From Oxalobacter formigenes (GTDB lineage Bacteria > Pseudomonadota > Gammaproteobacteria > Burkholderiales > Burkholderiaceae_D): DNA of 64,000 bases. Below are positions 28,542-39,418 of the stretch, one piece after another. The notes under the pieces are model-generated. The model was not told the origin of the DNA. It was given only the letters and a program-made list of their open reading frames with translations, and did no database searches. Both the position numbers and the translations under genes were made by a program. The stretch lies in assembly GCA_023667225.1 (NCBI GenBank), contig JAMPAN010000002.1:49984-113983 (forward strand), written 5' to 3'. How positions within the stretch are numbered: the stretch's first letter is position 1; each line of letters opens with the position of its first letter.

Positions 28542-29261
28542 ATGGCGGCTACACCCATATACAAACGAATTCTCCTTAAGCTCTCAGGCGAGGCGCTGAT
28601 GGGGGCAGACCAGTACGGCATTAATCGCGCAGCGATTGAGCGTATGGTAGAAGATGTTGTCGAAGCCAATAAGCTGGGTGTGGAAATGGCTATTGTGATT
28701 GGCGGCGGCAATATTTTCCGGGGAGTAGCGCCTGGCGCGAAAGGAATGGACAGAGCAACAGCTGATTATATGGGTATGCTGGCGACTGTTATGAATTCCC
28801 TTGCGCTGAGTGATGCCATGAAGCAGGCTGGTTTAACATCGCGGGTTATGTCGGCTATCGGGATTGATCAGGTTGTTGAGTCTTATGTCCGCCCCAAGGC
28901 TTTGCAGTATCTGGAAGAGGGAAAAGTGGTTGTTTTTGCCGCAGGGACGGGTAATCCCTTTTTTACAACGGATACGGCAGCTGCCTTAAGAGGAGCTGAA
29001 ATGGGTGCGGAAATTGTGTTGAAAGCCACCAAGGTTGACGGTGTTTATACGGCCGATCCCATGCTGAATGCCAATGCCGAGCGTTATCCGACCATTACTT
29101 TTGATGAGGCGATTGAAAAGCACCTGGAAGTTATGGATGCGGCTGCTTTTGCATTGTGCCGTGATCAGAAGCTGCCGATCAAAATTTTCTCTATTTTGAA
29201 GCAGGGCGCGCTCAAGCGGATTTTGCTTGGGGAAGACGAGGGAACACTTGTTCACATGTAA
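28542..29261 (+). CDS. pyrH: Uridylate kinase
   Basis: Hexameric bacterial UMP kinase that makes UDP for nucleotides and sugar donors. This 239-aa member of the amino acid kinase fold shows [14 protein letters not shown] near the start, the [11 protein letters not shown] loop, an [16 protein letters not shown] segment for UMP binding and a DGVYTADP motif. It is the first gene after the tsf terminator and begins the run through frr and uppS. Confidence 0.98.
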   Translation: MAATPIYKRILLKLSGEALMGADQYGINRAAIERMVEDVVEANKLGVEMAIVIGGGNIFRGVAPGAKGMDRATADYMGMLATVMNSLALSDAMKQAGLTSRVMSAIGIDQVVESYVRPKALQYLEEGKVVVFAAGTGNPFFTTDTAAALRGAEMGAEIVLKATKVDGVYTADPMLNANAERYPTITFDEAIEKHLEVMDAAAFALCRDQKLPIKIFSILKQGALKRILLGEDEGTLVHM

Positions 29262-29336
29262 AATTTTGGCAACAGCAGGAGATTTGGCGTATCAAACCGG
29301 GGGATAAAACAGCAATCCATTTTTTCGGGGGAGTGT

Positions 29337-29897
29337 ATGAGTATTACTGATGTGAAAAAGAATGCAGACCAGAAGATGGGCAAATCCATTGACAAACTGA
29401 AAACGGATTTGGCCAAGGTTCGTACCGGCCGCGCCCATACGGGAATTCTTGACCATATTCAGGTGGATTATTACGGTACGCCGACGCCGATTAACCAGCT
29501 GGCCAATATTTCTTTGCTGGATGCCAGAACTATTTCTGTTCAGCCGTGGGAGAAAAAGCTGGTCAGCGCTATTGAGAAGGCTATCCGGGATTCTGATCTG
29601 GGACTGAATCCGTCTTCCCAGGGGGAATTGATTCGGGTGCCGACGCCTGCCCTGACTGAAGAGCGCAGAAAGGAAATGGTCAAGCTGGTCAAGGGGGAAG
29701 GCGAGGATGCCAAGGTGGCGGTGCGTGCAGTCAGACGTGAAGCTAATGAAACCGTGAAAAAAATGGTAAAGGATAAAACCTGTTCCGAGGATGACGAGCG
29801 CAGGACTCAGGATGAGGTGCAAAAATTGACGGACAGGTATGTTCAGGAAATTGACAAACTGATCAGCGAAAAAGAAAAAGAGGTTATGACAGTCTGA
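29337..29897 (+). CDS. frr: Ribosome recycling factor
   Basis: With EF-G splits post-termination ribosomes. The 186-aa sequence has the [20 protein letters not shown] block and the long helical domain ending in the [21 protein letters not shown] tail typical of RRF. GGGGGAG is placed 6 bases before the ATG. pyrH-frr-uppS is the conserved order. Confidence 0.98.
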   Translation: MSITDVKKNADQKMGKSIDKLKTDLAKVRTGRAHTGILDHIQVDYYGTPTPINQLANISLLDARTISVQPWEKKLVSAIEKAIRDSDLGLNPSSQGELIRVPTPALTEERRKEMVKLVKGEGEDAKVAVRAVRREANETVKKMVKDKTCSEDDERRTQDEVQKLTDRYVQEIDKLISEKEKEVMTV

Positions 29898-29917
29898 GGG
29901 ATTGTTTTACCGGTAAC

Positions 29918-30658
29918 ATGTCTGAAAAAACGGCTTTTTCTGTTTCACGTTCTCCTGTGGCGCCAAAACATGTGGCTATCATTATGGATGGCAATGGCCG
30001 CTGGGCAAAAAAGCGTTTTTTGCCCCGTGTGGCAGGTCATGTCAAAGGGCTGGAAACCGTCAGGAAGATGGTTCAGGCCTGTGTCCGCCGGCAAATTGCG
30101 TTTCTGACGGTTTTTGCTTTTAGCTCTGAAAATTGGAAAAGGCCGGCAGAGGAAGTTACTTTCCTGATGGAGCTTTTTGTGACTTCACTGGAAAAAGAGG
30201 TTGCCAGTCTTCATGCGAATAATATCCGGCTGAAAGTGGTTGGCGATTTAAGCAGCCTGAATGAAAAACTGCAGGAAGCAATCCGGTTGGCAGAACAAGA
30301 AACAGCTGCCAATGGCGGCCTGACACTGACTGTTTGTGTCAATTATGGAGGGCAGTGGGATATTATGCAGGCTATGGAAAAGCTGGTGAGGGCTTATCCG
30401 GGGCAAAGTGTCTTTACGCCTGAGCAGCTCAGTGCCAATTTGTCTATGGCCTATGCGCCGGATCCTGATCTCTTTATCAGGACAGGCGGCGAGCAGCGTA
30501 TTTCCAATTTTTTATTATGGCAGCTTGCCTATACTGAATTATATTTTACCGATATTTTTTGGCCGGATTTTAATGAGAATGCGCTGGATGCCGCGCTTGC
30601 TTCCTTTCGGATGCGGGAAAGGCGATTCGGCCGTATCAGTGAGCAATTGACAACATAA
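29918..30658 (+). CDS. uppS: Isoprenyl transferase (undecaprenyl diphosphate synthase)
   Basis: cis-Prenyltransferase that extends farnesyl diphosphate with isopentenyl diphosphate to the C55 lipid carrier used for peptidoglycan and O-antigen. [16 protein letters not shown] contains catalytic Asp24; [30 protein letters not shown] and the [14 protein letters not shown] block are all present. The length of 246 aa is standard. cdsA starts 2 bases after its stop, so the genes are tightly coupled. Confidence 0.97.
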   Translation: MSEKTAFSVSRSPVAPKHVAIIMDGNGRWAKKRFLPRVAGHVKGLETVRKMVQACVRRQIAFLTVFAFSSENWKRPAEEVTFLMELFVTSLEKEVASLHANNIRLKVVGDLSSLNEKLQEAIRLAEQETAANGGLTLTVCVNYGGQWDIMQAMEKLVRAYPGQSVFTPEQLSANLSMAYAPDPDLFIRTGGEQRISNFLLWQLAYTELYFTDIFWPDFNENALDAALASFRMRERRFGRISEQLTT

Positions 30659-30660
30659 CG

Positions 30661-31479
30661 ATGCTGAAAACGCGCATATTGACTGCTTTGTGCCTGGCGA
30701 TTGTGCTGGCAGCTGTTCTGTTGTCCGGTTCTTATGCCGCCTTTGCTGTTTTAAAAATTGTCTTTTTTGCCGGTGCGGCATGGGAAACTTTTCGCCTTTT
30801 TGATAATCGCTACCCTGTTGCCTATTCAATTGCGGCAACTCTTTTTTTTGCGGGTTTTGTTTATCAGGCGGGCGAGCCTCTCTATCTTGGATTGGCTTGT
30901 TTTTCGGTAGCTGCATGGCTGGTTTTTCTGGCGCCTTCGCTGGCGTTTGGGATGCCGGCCAGCCACAGCGCAGCTGACCGTTTTTTTCAGCTGCTTTACA
31001 GTGTTAGCTTATTTAGCAGTTTCCTCTCTTTTCTTTATTTGTATCGCCGTTCTCTTGTTTTGCTGCTGTCTGTACTGATTTTGGTCAATATTGCTGATAT
31101 TGGCGCTTATTTTGCCGGGAGGGCTTTGGGAAGGCACAAACTGGCGCCTTCTATTTCACCTGGCAAGACATGGGAAGGCGCAGCGGGCGGTTTGCTCGCT
31201 GTTATACTGGCTGCGGTTGCTACGGTTTTTATTGCCGGGCTGGAAAACAGTCTGACTGTCAGAATTTATAAAGCGTATGGCTGGATTGCCCTGCTGGCAG
31301 CTGTCGTTTTACTGACCGGAATGAGCATTTTGGGAGATTTGCTTGAATCACGGCTTAAGCGCCGCCGCGGGTTTAAAGACAGCAGTCATCTTTTGCCTGG
31401 GCATGGCGGTGTGCTGGACAGGATTGATTCGTTGATTCCGGTTCTGCCGCTGGCAGTGCTGATACATATGTGGACGTGA
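30661..31479 (+). CDS. cdsA: Phosphatidate cytidylyltransferase
   Basis: Integral membrane enzyme making CDP-diacylglycerol from phosphatidic acid and CTP, the branch point for all phospholipids. The 272-aa protein has about seven hydrophobic helices, and the family signature is complete: [16 protein letters not shown], then [36 protein letters not shown]. It sits 2 bases after uppS and its stop overlaps the upstream part of the dxr frame. Confidence 0.96.
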   Translation: MLKTRILTALCLAIVLAAVLLSGSYAAFAVLKIVFFAGAAWETFRLFDNRYPVAYSIAATLFFAGFVYQAGEPLYLGLACFSVAAWLVFLAPSLAFGMPASHSAADRFFQLLYSVSLFSSFLSFLYLYRRSLVLLLSVLILVNIADIGAYFAGRALGRHKLAPSISPGKTWEGAAGGLLAVILAAVATVFIAGLENSLTVRIYKAYGWIALLAAVVLLTGMSILGDLLESRLKRRRGFKDSSHLLPGHGGVLDRIDSLIPVLPLAVLIHMWT

Positions 31480-31484
31480 AAGTA

Positions 31485-32672
31485 ATGTGTGGCAAGAGGC
31501 AGCGGATTACGGTTTTAGGGTCAACCGGCTCGATTGGCGTTTCAACGCTGGATGTGGTGTCGCGTCACCCGGATCGCTATGAGGTGTATGCTCTGACAGC
31601 CAACAGCCGGATTGACGGTATTTTACTTCAATGCGAGCGTTTTCATCCCGATGTGGCGGTAGTCGGTTCAGCCGGTGCTGCGGGTACTTTGAGTGCGGCC
31701 CTGCGGGAAAGAGGGTTAAAAACCGAGGTGGCGTATGGGGAAAAGGCGCTTTGTGACGCTGCTTCCGGCAGCGGGACAGATGCAGTTATGGCGGCGATTG
31801 TCGGCGCGGCAGGACTGGCTCCTGCTTTGGCTGCGGTGTGTGCCGGAAAAAAAGTGATGCTGGCCAATAAGGAAGCGCTTGTTATGTCCGGCCAGCTGTT
31901 TATGGACGCAGTTTCGGAAAACGGAGCGACGCTTCTTCCTATTGACAGTGAACATAATGCTATTTTCCAGTGTTTGCCACCGGGTTATTACCGCTCCCCC
32001 CGGCAATATGGCGTGGAAAAAGTAGTGTTGACAGCATCGGGCGGGCCGTTTTGGGCGCATTCTCTGGATTCACTGGAAAAAGTGACGCCGGAGCAGGCGG
32101 TTGCTCATCCCAAATGGGTGATGGGAAGAAAAATTTCTGTTGATTCCGCTACCATGATGAACAAGGGGCTGGAAGTGATTGAGGCACACTGGCTTTTCGG
32201 TGTGCCGGCTGACCAGATTGAGGTGGTGATTCATCCGCAAAGTATTATTCATTCTATGGTGTCTTATGTGGATGGTTCCATGATCGCACAGATGGGGTAT
32301 CCGGATATGCGCATACCGATTGCCCATGCACTGGCTTATCCGGATCGGGCTGCATCGGGTGTCGGCGCGCTGGATTTGACCCAGGTCGGTTCGCTTTGTT
32401 TTGAAAAGCCGGATGATATCCGCTTTCCCTGTTTGAAACTGGCTTATGATGCGCTTAAAGCCGGCAGTGCCGCGCCGGCGGTGTTAAATGCGGCCAATGA
32501 GGTCGCTGTTCAGGCTTTTCTGGAACGGCGCATCGGTTTTCAGAAAATTGGCGATGTTGTTGCCAGGGTGCTGGATGGGATACCGGTAAAACAATCTGTA
32601 TCAGCGCTGGAAAGCGTGCTGATGTATGACCATGCTGCCAGAGAAATGGCAAATAATCTGGTGTTGTCATGA
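31485..32672 (+). CDS. dxr: 1-deoxy-D-xylulose 5-phosphate reductoisomerase
   Basis: Second enzyme of the MEP isoprenoid pathway; NADPH-dependent conversion of DXP to MEP. ATG 31485 gives 395 aa; a GTG at 31470 would overlap cdsA by 10 bases. NADPH motif GSTGSIG lies at 12-18, then NKEALVMSG, the metal-binding [12 protein letters not shown] region and the [21 protein letters not shown] segment. It makes the precursor that uppS, two genes upstream, consumes further along the pathway. It overlaps rseP by 4 bases (ATGA). Confidence 0.97.
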   Translation: MCGKRQRITVLGSTGSIGVSTLDVVSRHPDRYEVYALTANSRIDGILLQCERFHPDVAVVGSAGAAGTLSAALRERGLKTEVAYGEKALCDAASGSGTDAVMAAIVGAAGLAPALAAVCAGKKVMLANKEALVMSGQLFMDAVSENGATLLPIDSEHNAIFQCLPPGYYRSPRQYGVEKVVLTASGGPFWAHSLDSLEKVTPEQAVAHPKWVMGRKISVDSATMMNKGLEVIEAHWLFGVPADQIEVVIHPQSIIHSMVSYVDGSMIAQMGYPDMRIPIAHALAYPDRAASGVGALDLTQVGSLCFEKPDDIRFPCLKLAYDALKAGSAAPAVLNAANEVAVQAFLERRIGFQKIGDVVARVLDGIPVKQSVSALESVLMYDHAAREMANNLVLS

Positions 32673-34039
32673 TATTTTTGCAAACCATACTGGCTTTTCT
32701 GCTGGCGCTTTCTGCTCTGATTGTTGCACATGAGCTGGGACATTATTGGGTAGCCAGGCTGTGCAATGTCAAGGTGCTGCGTTTTTCACTGGGGATGGGC
32801 AAGATCCTGTTTAGCCGGAAATTTGGCCCTGACCGGACGGAATGGGCCTTGTCTGCTTTGCCTATGGGGGGATATGTCAAGCTGCTGGATGCCAGAACGG
32901 ATGATCTCAGCACGCTGACGCCGGAAGAGCGCAAGCGGGAGTTTACGGGAAAAAACGTCTGGTGCCGTGTGGCTATTGTTGTGGCTGGCCCGCTGGCCAA
33001 TTTTTTGCTCGCGATTGTACTGCTGGCAGGTTTGTATATGTATGGTGTGCCGGAGCCTTTGGCCAGGCTTCGCGCTGTGCCGGAGAATACGGTTGCCTGG
33101 GAGGCCGGTTTGCGCGGCGGTGAGCGGATTGCCAGTATCAATGGATTGCCTGTTTCCGGCTGGCAGGATTTTCGGCTCAAGCTGGTTGATGCTCTGATGG
33201 AGAATCAGCCGGTCAGGATAACTGTGGAACCGGAAAATGTGAAGCCAGGTGATAAAGAGGCATTAAAGACGGTGGTTTTGCCTTTCAGGCAGCAATATAT
33301 CGGGGAACTGGATGCCGGGTTCACAGATCGGATGGGGCTTGCTTTAAGGCGGCTGCCGGCTGTTATTGGAACAGTGGTGCCAAATGGGGTTGCCGAAAAA
33401 GCCGGTTTGCGGGAAGCGGATCGGGTGGTTCGGATCAATGGCGAGCCGGTTGAGGATGGACTGGCTTTTCTCCAGAAGGTGAGGCAGTCTCCCGGCAAGC
33501 CGCTTTTCTTAAATGTTATGCGCGGTGATTTGCCCGTTGAAATAACGGTTGCGCCTGAAAGCCGTGAGGAAGAGGAGGGAACAGCTGCCGGCTTTATACA
33601 GGCGGAGATACCGGTGATGCCGGAAATGGTGGATGTGCGCTACGGTTTTCTGACAGCTCTGGGAAAGGGAATTACGAAAGCCTGGGATACTTCTGCACTG
33701 ACGCTGAAAATGGTGGGGAAAATGTTTACCGGGCAGGTTTCAGTCAGGAATGTTACCGGTCCTGTTACGATTGCCAATTATGCGGGCAAGACTGCCAGGG
33801 CAGGTCTGATCCGCTATCTTTATTTTATTGCTTTTATCAGTATCAGTATTGGCATGATGAATTTGCTGCCTATTCCTGTTCTGGATGGGGGGCTTTTGCT
33901 GTATTATGCTGTGGAAGCAATCAGCGGGCGGCCGATTCCCGATCAGGCGGGTGAAATGGCGCAGCGTGTTGGTCTTGCCTTGCTGGTGGTTTTGTTTTCG
34001 CTTGCCATTTTTAATGATGTGACGCGATTGTTTGGATAG
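32669..34039 (+). CDS. rseP: RIP metalloprotease RseP
   Basis: Inner-membrane site-2 protease that cuts anti-sigma factor RseA and cleans up signal peptides. The 456-aa protein has zinc motif HELGH at 21-25 in the first helix, two periplasmic PDZ-like domains in the middle, and the C-terminal [12 protein letters not shown] motif with the third zinc ligand Asp. The start overlaps the dxr stop as ATGA, so translation is coupled. It precedes bamA, as in many proteobacteria, linking envelope stress control to outer-membrane assembly. Confidence 0.97.
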   Translation: MIFLQTILAFLLALSALIVAHELGHYWVARLCNVKVLRFSLGMGKILFSRKFGPDRTEWALSALPMGGYVKLLDARTDDLSTLTPEERKREFTGKNVWCRVAIVVAGPLANFLLAIVLLAGLYMYGVPEPLARLRAVPENTVAWEAGLRGGERIASINGLPVSGWQDFRLKLVDALMENQPVRITVEPENVKPGDKEALKTVVLPFRQQYIGELDAGFTDRMGLALRRLPAVIGTVVPNGVAEKAGLREADRVVRINGEPVEDGLAFLQKVRQSPGKPLFLNVMRGDLPVEITVAPESREEEEGTAAGFIQAEIPVMPEMVDVRYGFLTALGKGITKAWDTSALTLKMVGKMFTGQVSVRNVTGPVTIANYAGKTARAGLIRYLYFIAFISISIGMMNLLPIPVLDGGLLLYYAVEAISGRPIPDQAGEMAQRVGLALLVVLFSLAIFNDVTRLFG

Positions 34040-34097
34040 CCGGGCAGCGTATGCAGGCGGTTTGCCGACAGGCTCAGAAAGGCGTCGTTTGGTTTTC

Positions 34098-36440
34098 ATG
34101 AAATTGTTTTCTTTTTCCTTTTTTCGTTTGCCGTTTCGTGCGGCTTTTCTTTCGCTGGCCCTTCTTTTTCTGGTTTGTGGCAGGGCGATGGCTGTTGAGC
34201 CGTTTGTTGTCAGGGATATTCGTGTAGAGGGGATACAGCGTACCGAAGCAGGGACAGTTTTCAATTATCTGCCTGTGCGGGTTGGCGATACTTTTACGGA
34301 GGAAAAAGCAACAACGGCTATCAGGACGCTTTATGCGACCGGTTTTTTCAAGGATGTTCGCATTGATGCCGAAGGGGATGTGCTGGTTGTCATTGTGGAG
34401 GAGCGGCCGGCTATTGCCAGCGTGGCATTTACCGGTATGAAGGAGTTTGACAAGGATGCCATTACCAAGGGCTTAAAGGATATCGGGCTGGGGGAAGCGC
34501 GGATTTATGACAGGGCGCTGATAGAACGTGCCGAGCAGGAACTCAAGCGCCAGTATCTGTCGCACGGCTATTATTCGGTGCAGATATCAACGACGATCAC
34601 GCCGGTTGAGAGAAACCGGGTTGCCGTCAATTTTATTGTGGATGAGGGGCATATTGCCAAGATTCGCCAGATCAAGATTGTAGGCGCAAAGGTATATTCG
34701 GAAAGCAAGCTGCGCGAATATATGGATTTGACCACGCCTGGCTGGCTGACCTGGTACACCAGGAAAGACCAGTATTCCAAGGAAAAGCTGGCGGCAGATA
34801 TTGAAAAGCTCAAGTCGTTCTATCAGAACGAAGGCTATATTGAGATGCAGGTGGAATCGACGCAGGTTTCCATTACTTCTGACAAGAAGGATATTTATAT
34901 TACGTTGAATATCAGGGAAGGGGAAAAATACACGGTATCCGATATTGACCTTGAGGGGGAATTGTTTGGCCGTGATGAGGAAATTTATGCCCTGATCCAG
35001 CTTGAAAAAGGCAAGACTTATTCCGGGGAGCGCCTGACCAACAGCACCAAGGCGATTTCTGATTATCTGGGCAATTTTGGCTATGCCTTTGCCAATGTCA
35101 ATCCGCAGCCGGATATTGACCGGGAAAAGAAGGAGGTGGCTTTTACTTTCTTTATTGATCCAGGCAAGCGCGTGTATGTGCGCCAGATCAATATCGGCGG
35201 GAATGCCCGAACCCGCGACGAGGTGATTCGCCGGGAATTCCGCCAGATGGAGGCCTCGTGGTATGAAGGGGAGAAGGTCAAGATTTCCCGCGACAGGGTG
35301 GACAGGCTGGGTTATTTCAGCGAGGTGACTATTGAAACGCCGGAAGTGCCCGGTACGACAGATCAGGTTGATGTGAATCTGAAGGTGCTGGAGAAGCCAA
35401 CCGGCAACCTGATGGTTGGTGCCGGTTTTTCGCAAAGTGACAAGCTGATGCTGACCACTGCCATTGAGCAGGAAAACTTTGCCGGTACGGGTAATACGGT
35501 TGGCCTGGAGGTGAATACCAGCCACCGCTACAAGACGATTGCGGTTTCCCAGACGATGCCCTATTTTACGGATGACGGCGTCAGCCGCCGCTATGAGGTG
35601 TTTTACCGTACGATGCGCCCGCCTTCAATCAATGAGAGCGACTGGAAGGTGGAAACGCTTGGCGCCAATGTCCGCTTTGGTATTCCCTTTACGGAGATAG
35701 ACCGGATTTTCCTGGGCGCAGGCGTGGAGCATAACAAGATTGAGGTCGGCTGGGACAGCCCGGTTCAATATATTGAGTTTGTCAAGGATAACGGCGGCGA
35801 AGAGGACGGATCTGCTACAGCTTACGGTATTCCCCTTACGGCAGGCTGGACAAGGGACAGCCGGGACAGCTCACTGGTACCGACAAAAGGACGGATGCAG
35901 AAAGCCAACTTCGAGCTTTCTGTGCTGGGCGATATGCGGTATTACCGGGCGTCATACCAGCATCAGTATTACTGGCCGCTGGGAACGGGAGGCACTTTTG
36001 CGCTGAACGGGCAGATTGATTACGGCGAAGGTCTGGGCGGGGAAAAGTATCCGGTATTCAAGAACTTTTATGCCGGCGGTATCGGGACAGTCAGAGGGTA
36101 TGAAAGTTCTTCACTTGGCCGCTACCAGGTGAATCCCTATTATGGTGATCGTGAATATATTGGTGGTTCCAAGCGGGTGATTGCCAATGCCGAGCTTGGT
36201 TTCCCTTTCCCGGGGATGGGCTATGACCGGACGTTGCGCTGGTTCCTGTTTACTGATGCCGGTAATGTTTTTGAAGAGGATCAGAGTATCAAATTTGACG
36301 AGATACGCTATTCGGCCGGTTTCGGTATTACCTGGGTTTCCCCGATGGGACCGTTGAAATTGAGTATGGGTTTCCCGTTAAATGCCAAGGATGATGATGA
36401 AATAGAAAATTTCCAGTTTACGCTGGGTACTGGCTTCTAG
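34098..36440 (+). CDS. bamA: Outer membrane protein assembly factor BamA
   Basis: Omp85 insertase, the core of the BAM complex. ATG 34098 gives a 780-aa precursor with a Sec signal peptide ending at the AMA/VEPF site; the open frame extends 22 codons upstream but without signal character. Five POTRA domains fill roughly residues 25-420 and a 16-strand barrel the rest, with the lid-loop VRGYESSSLG motif and a C-terminal beta signal ending in Phe (FQFTLGTGF). It follows rseP and precedes skp. Confidence 0.97.
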   Translation: MKLFSFSFFRLPFRAAFLSLALLFLVCGRAMAVEPFVVRDIRVEGIQRTEAGTVFNYLPVRVGDTFTEEKATTAIRTLYATGFFKDVRIDAEGDVLVVIVEERPAIASVAFTGMKEFDKDAITKGLKDIGLGEARIYDRALIERAEQELKRQYLSHGYYSVQISTTITPVERNRVAVNFIVDEGHIAKIRQIKIVGAKVYSESKLREYMDLTTPGWLTWYTRKDQYSKEKLAADIEKLKSFYQNEGYIEMQVESTQVSITSDKKDIYITLNIREGEKYTVSDIDLEGELFGRDEEIYALIQLEKGKTYSGERLTNSTKAISDYLGNFGYAFANVNPQPDIDREKKEVAFTFFIDPGKRVYVRQINIGGNARTRDEVIRREFRQMEASWYEGEKVKISRDRVDRLGYFSEVTIETPEVPGTTDQVDVNLKVLEKPTGNLMVGAGFSQSDKLMLTTAIEQENFAGTGNTVGLEVNTSHRYKTIAVSQTMPYFTDDGVSRRYEVFYRTMRPPSINESDWKVETLGANVRFGIPFTEIDRIFLGAGVEHNKIEVGWDSPVQYIEFVKDNGGEEDGSATAYGIPLTAGWTRDSRDSSLVPTKGRMQKANFELSVLGDMRYYRASYQHQYYWPLGTGGTFALNGQIDYGEGLGGEKYPVFKNFYAGGIGTVRGYESSSLGRYQVNPYYGDREYIGGSKRVIANAELGFPFPGMGYDRTLRWFLFTDAGNVFEEDQSIKFDEIRYSAGFGITWVSPMGPLKLSMGFPLNAKDDDEIENFQFTLGTGF

Positions 36441-36491
36441 GAATCGGGTAGCGTAATATAGAACCTGTTGTTTGATTTTTTGGAGATAAAC

Positions 36492-37013
36492 GTGAGCATG
36501 TTCACAAAATCATTTCTGGATATGAAGAAACTGGGAGCACTGATTCTTTGTCTTGGCGCTTTTGCTGCCGCACAGGCGCAGGAACTGAAGATCGGCTTTG
36601 TCAACAGCGAACGCATTATGCGTGATTCTGCTCCTGCCAAATCCGCTACGGCCAAGCTGGAAGCCGAGTTTTCCAAACGTGAAAAAGAGCTGCGCGATAT
36701 GCAGACCCGTTTGAAAGGGATGAGTGACAAGCTGGAGAAAGATATGCCGGTTCTGGCTGAATCTGACAGGATTAAACGTCAGCGGGAAGTGGCTGATTAC
36801 GGCCAGGAATTCCAGAGCAAGAACCGCCGTTACCGCGAGGATTTGATGCAGCGCCGCAATGAGGAATTTTCCGCTGTTCTGGAGCGGATTAACAAGGTTA
36901 TCAATAATATTGCGCAAACTGAAAAATATGACCTGATTGTGCAGGATGCGGTTTATTTCAGCCCGAAGGTGGATATTACCGAAAAAGTGCTGCGCGCACT
37001 GGGCGGTAAATAA
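36492..37013 (+). CDS. skp: Periplasmic chaperone Skp/OmpH
   Basis: Trimeric periplasmic chaperone that shields unfolded outer-membrane proteins on the way to BamA. GTG 36492 was chosen because GGAGA at 36482-36486 is 5 bases upstream (173-aa precursor). A signal peptide runs through MKKLGALILCLGAFAAAQA before QELKIGFVNSERIM. The long charged helical arms (about 60-140) are coiled-coil forming, and the DLIVQDAVYFSPKVDITEKVL end is the family's body domain. It sits 50 bases after bamA. Confidence 0.94.
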   Translation: MSMFTKSFLDMKKLGALILCLGAFAAAQAQELKIGFVNSERIMRDSAPAKSATAKLEAEFSKREKELRDMQTRLKGMSDKLEKDMPVLAESDRIKRQREVADYGQEFQSKNRRYREDLMQRRNEEFSAVLERINKVINNIAQTEKYDLIVQDAVYFSPKVDITEKVLRALGGK

Positions 37014-37036
37014 TTATTTCCTGTTCGAGAAGCAGA

Positions 37037-38086
37037 ATGGATATTCGGCTTGGAGAACTGCTTGAGCGTTTTGGAGGGGAGCTGCGTGGAGACCCGGAAA
37101 CGGCCGTTTCCGGATTTGCTCCCCTTGATCTGGCGGATGCTTCGCATATTACTTTTCTTACCAATCCGCGTTTGCGGCATGAGGCCAATATTTCCCGTGC
37201 GGCAGCGCTGATATTGACGCCGGCAGATAATGAGCGGGTGCCGGATTATGCCGGTGCGCGTATTCTGACCGGCAACCCTTATGCGTATTTTGCCTATGCC
37301 GCCCAGTTTTTCCAGCAATTGCAGGCAGCGCCCCATGTGCCGGGCATACATGAAAGCGCCTGTGTTGATCCTTTGGCAAAAATAGCGGACAGCGCAAGGA
37401 TCGGCCCTTTTGTGACTGTGGAAGCAGATGCAGAGGTTGGGGAAAACTGTGTGATAGAGGCCGGTTGTTTTATCGGCAAGGGAGCACAAATCGGAGAGGG
37501 CACGCATTTTGCTCCACGTGTGGTTTTTCACGCGCATTGTGTGATTGGAAAACGGTGCGATATCCGTTCGGGTGCGGTGATTGGCTCAGAAGGGTTCGGG
37601 TTTGCCAATGACAAGGGCGTGTGGGTCAAGATTCCGCAAACAGGCAGGGTAGTTATTGGCAATGATGTCCAGATTGGCGCCAATACCACTATCGACCGGG
37701 GAGCGCTGGCTGATACGGTGATAGAGGACGGGGTCAAGCTGGATAACCAGATCCAGATTGGCCATAACTGCCGTGTCGGCGCGCATTCTGCCATGGCCGG
37801 CTGCGTGGGTGTGGCAGGAAGCGCGATTTTTGGCAGGCATGTCACGATAGGCGGCGCTGCCATGATTGGCGGGCACCTGAAGATTGCGGATGGAACGCAT
37901 GTTTCTGCTTCCAGCGTGGTGCAGAGTTCTATTGACAAGCCGGGTGCCTATACCGGTTTTTATCCGCTGGAAAAGCATACGGACTGGGAAAGAACGGCAG
38001 TTGTGTTGCGCAATCTGACATCAATGCGGAAAAAGGTTCGCGAATTGGAAAAGGCAATAAACGCACTGGCAAAAAAAGAAGAGTGA
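37037..38086 (+). CDS. lpxD: UDP-3-O-(3-hydroxyacyl)glucosamine N-acyltransferase
   Basis: Third step of lipid A synthesis: adds the amide-linked hydroxyacyl chain from acyl-ACP. The 349-aa protein has the LpxD N-terminal uridine-binding domain ([16 protein letters not shown] segment), then many left-handed hexapeptide repeats from about 105 to 300 and a C-terminal coiled helix. The [21 protein letters not shown] block holds the catalytic His. It starts 23 bases after skp and is followed 4 bases later by fabZ. Confidence 0.97.
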   Translation: MDIRLGELLERFGGELRGDPETAVSGFAPLDLADASHITFLTNPRLRHEANISRAAALILTPADNERVPDYAGARILTGNPYAYFAYAAQFFQQLQAAPHVPGIHESACVDPLAKIADSARIGPFVTVEADAEVGENCVIEAGCFIGKGAQIGEGTHFAPRVVFHAHCVIGKRCDIRSGAVIGSEGFGFANDKGVWVKIPQTGRVVIGNDVQIGANTTIDRGALADTVIEDGVKLDNQIQIGHNCRVGAHSAMAGCVGVAGSAIFGRHVTIGGAAMIGGHLKIADGTHVSASSVVQSSIDKPGAYTGFYPLEKHTDWERTAVVLRNLTSMRKKVRELEKAINALAKKEE

Positions 38087-38090
38087 CTAT

Positions 38091-38561
38091 ATGGAGCTGA
38101 AAGACAAAAAAGTACTGAATATCAACGATATCCGCAAGATATTGCCCCATCGTTATCCTATGTTGCTGGTGGATAAGGTGCTGGACTGGGAAGCAGGGAA
38201 GAAAATCACGGCTATCAAGAATGTTTCGGCCAATGAGGAGTTTTTTAACGGTCATTTCCCGCATTATCCGGTAATGCCGGGTGTGCTGATTATTGAGGCA
38301 TTGGCACAGACAGCGGCTATTTTTGCTTTTATGTCGGCAGGTGCCAAGCTGGCGGATGATGCTATTGTCTATTTTGCGACAATTGACAAGGCGCGTTTCA
38401 AGCGGCCGGTTGAGCCGGGCGACCAGTTGGTCATGGAGGCCGAGCTTATCCGCAATATGCGTGGTATGTGGAAATTCAAAACAGTGGGCATGGTGGAAGG
38501 CCAGGTTGCTGTTGAGGCGGAAGTGATGTGTGCCATTCGTGGTTCGACGGAGAAGCAATGA
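38091..38561 (+). CDS. fabZ: 3-hydroxyacyl-[acyl-carrier-protein] dehydratase FabZ
   Basis: Hot-dog fold dehydratase of the fatty acid elongation cycle; it competes with LpxA and LpxD for hydroxyacyl-ACP, which explains its place in this operon. The 156-aa sequence has [11 protein letters not shown], the catalytic His in [22 protein letters not shown] and the active-site Glu in the same block. Its stop overlaps the lpxA start as ATGA. Confidence 0.98.
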   Translation: MELKDKKVLNINDIRKILPHRYPMLLVDKVLDWEAGKKITAIKNVSANEEFFNGHFPHYPVMPGVLIIEALAQTAAIFAFMSAGAKLADDAIVYFATIDKARFKRPVEPGDQLVMEAELIRNMRGMWKFKTVGMVEGQVAVEAEVMCAIRGSTEKQ

Positions 38562-39346
38562 GTCATATCCACCCTACGGCAATTATTGATCCCAGGGCGG
38601 AAATAGACAGCACGGCGCAGATTGACGCTTATGCTGTTATCGGGCCGCATGTCAACATTGGCGCAGGCACCCGTATTGGGCCGCATGTGGTAGTTGAAGG
38701 GCGCACAACGATTGGCAGGGATAACAATATTTTTCAGTTTGCTTCCATTGGCGGTGTCCCGCAGGACAAGAAATATGGCGGTGAACCGACAGAGCTGGTG
38801 ATTGGCGACCGCAATACTATTCGCGAGTATTGTACTTTGAATCTGGGAACAGTTCAGGATGCCGGTGTGACGCGGGTTGGCAATGACAACTGGATTATGG
38901 CTTATGTGCATATTGCCCACGATTGCCAGATTGGCAGCAATACGATTTTTGCCAATGCAACCCAGCTTGCAGGGCATGTCCATATTGGCGACTGGGTTAT
39001 TTTGGGCGGGATGACGACGATTCACCAGTTTTGCAAGGTAGGCGCTCATGCCATGACGGGGGCGGCGACGCGGCTCTCGCAGGATATTCCGCCTTATGTG
39101 CTGGTGGCAGGGACGCCTCCTGCGGCATACGGAATTAATATAGAGGGCCTAAGGCGCCGGGGATTTACACCTGAGCAGATTGCGGCAATCCGGCAGTCTT
39201 ACAAGCTGCTTTACAAATCGGGATTGTCGCTGGAGGAAGCCAAGACGGCTTTGGCAGAGGCAGAAACCGGGCCTGCTGAACCGGCAGAATGTATCCGCAC
39301 GATGCGCTTGTTCCTGGATACGGCCAAGCGCGGTATTATTCGTTAA
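38558..39346 (+). CDS. lpxA: UDP-N-acetylglucosamine O-acyltransferase
   Basis: First step of lipid A synthesis, transferring 3-hydroxyacyl from ACP to UDP-GlcNAc. ATG 38558 gives 262 aa ([15 protein letters not shown]); the frame is open 30 bases further but the ATGA overlap with fabZ fixes the start. Hexapeptide repeats fill residues 1-190, with the catalytic His in [14 protein letters not shown], and a helical C-terminal domain follows ([18 protein letters not shown]). Confidence 0.97.
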   Translation: MSHIHPTAIIDPRAEIDSTAQIDAYAVIGPHVNIGAGTRIGPHVVVEGRTTIGRDNNIFQFASIGGVPQDKKYGGEPTELVIGDRNTIREYCTLNLGTVQDAGVTRVGNDNWIMAYVHIAHDCQIGSNTIFANATQLAGHVHIGDWVILGGMTTIHQFCKVGAHAMTGAATRLSQDIPPYVLVAGTPPAAYGINIEGLRRRGFTPEQIAAIRQSYKLLYKSGLSLEEAKTALAEAETGPAEPAECIRTMRLFLDTAKRGIIR

Positions 39347-39418
39347 TTTGTCTGTTGTGACAACTATGCCTGCCTGTTTTTCTCTGAATGTTGTTGTTCT
39401 TTTCGGGAGTGCGGCGGC

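Noticed and set aside
27329..28711. A 460-residue minus-strand open frame over tsf
   Set aside because: It is the antisense of tsf and parts of its neighbours; tsf is certain, and the antisense protein lacks family features.
34587..35525. A 312-residue minus-strand open frame inside bamA
   Set aside because: Shadow of the POTRA coding region.
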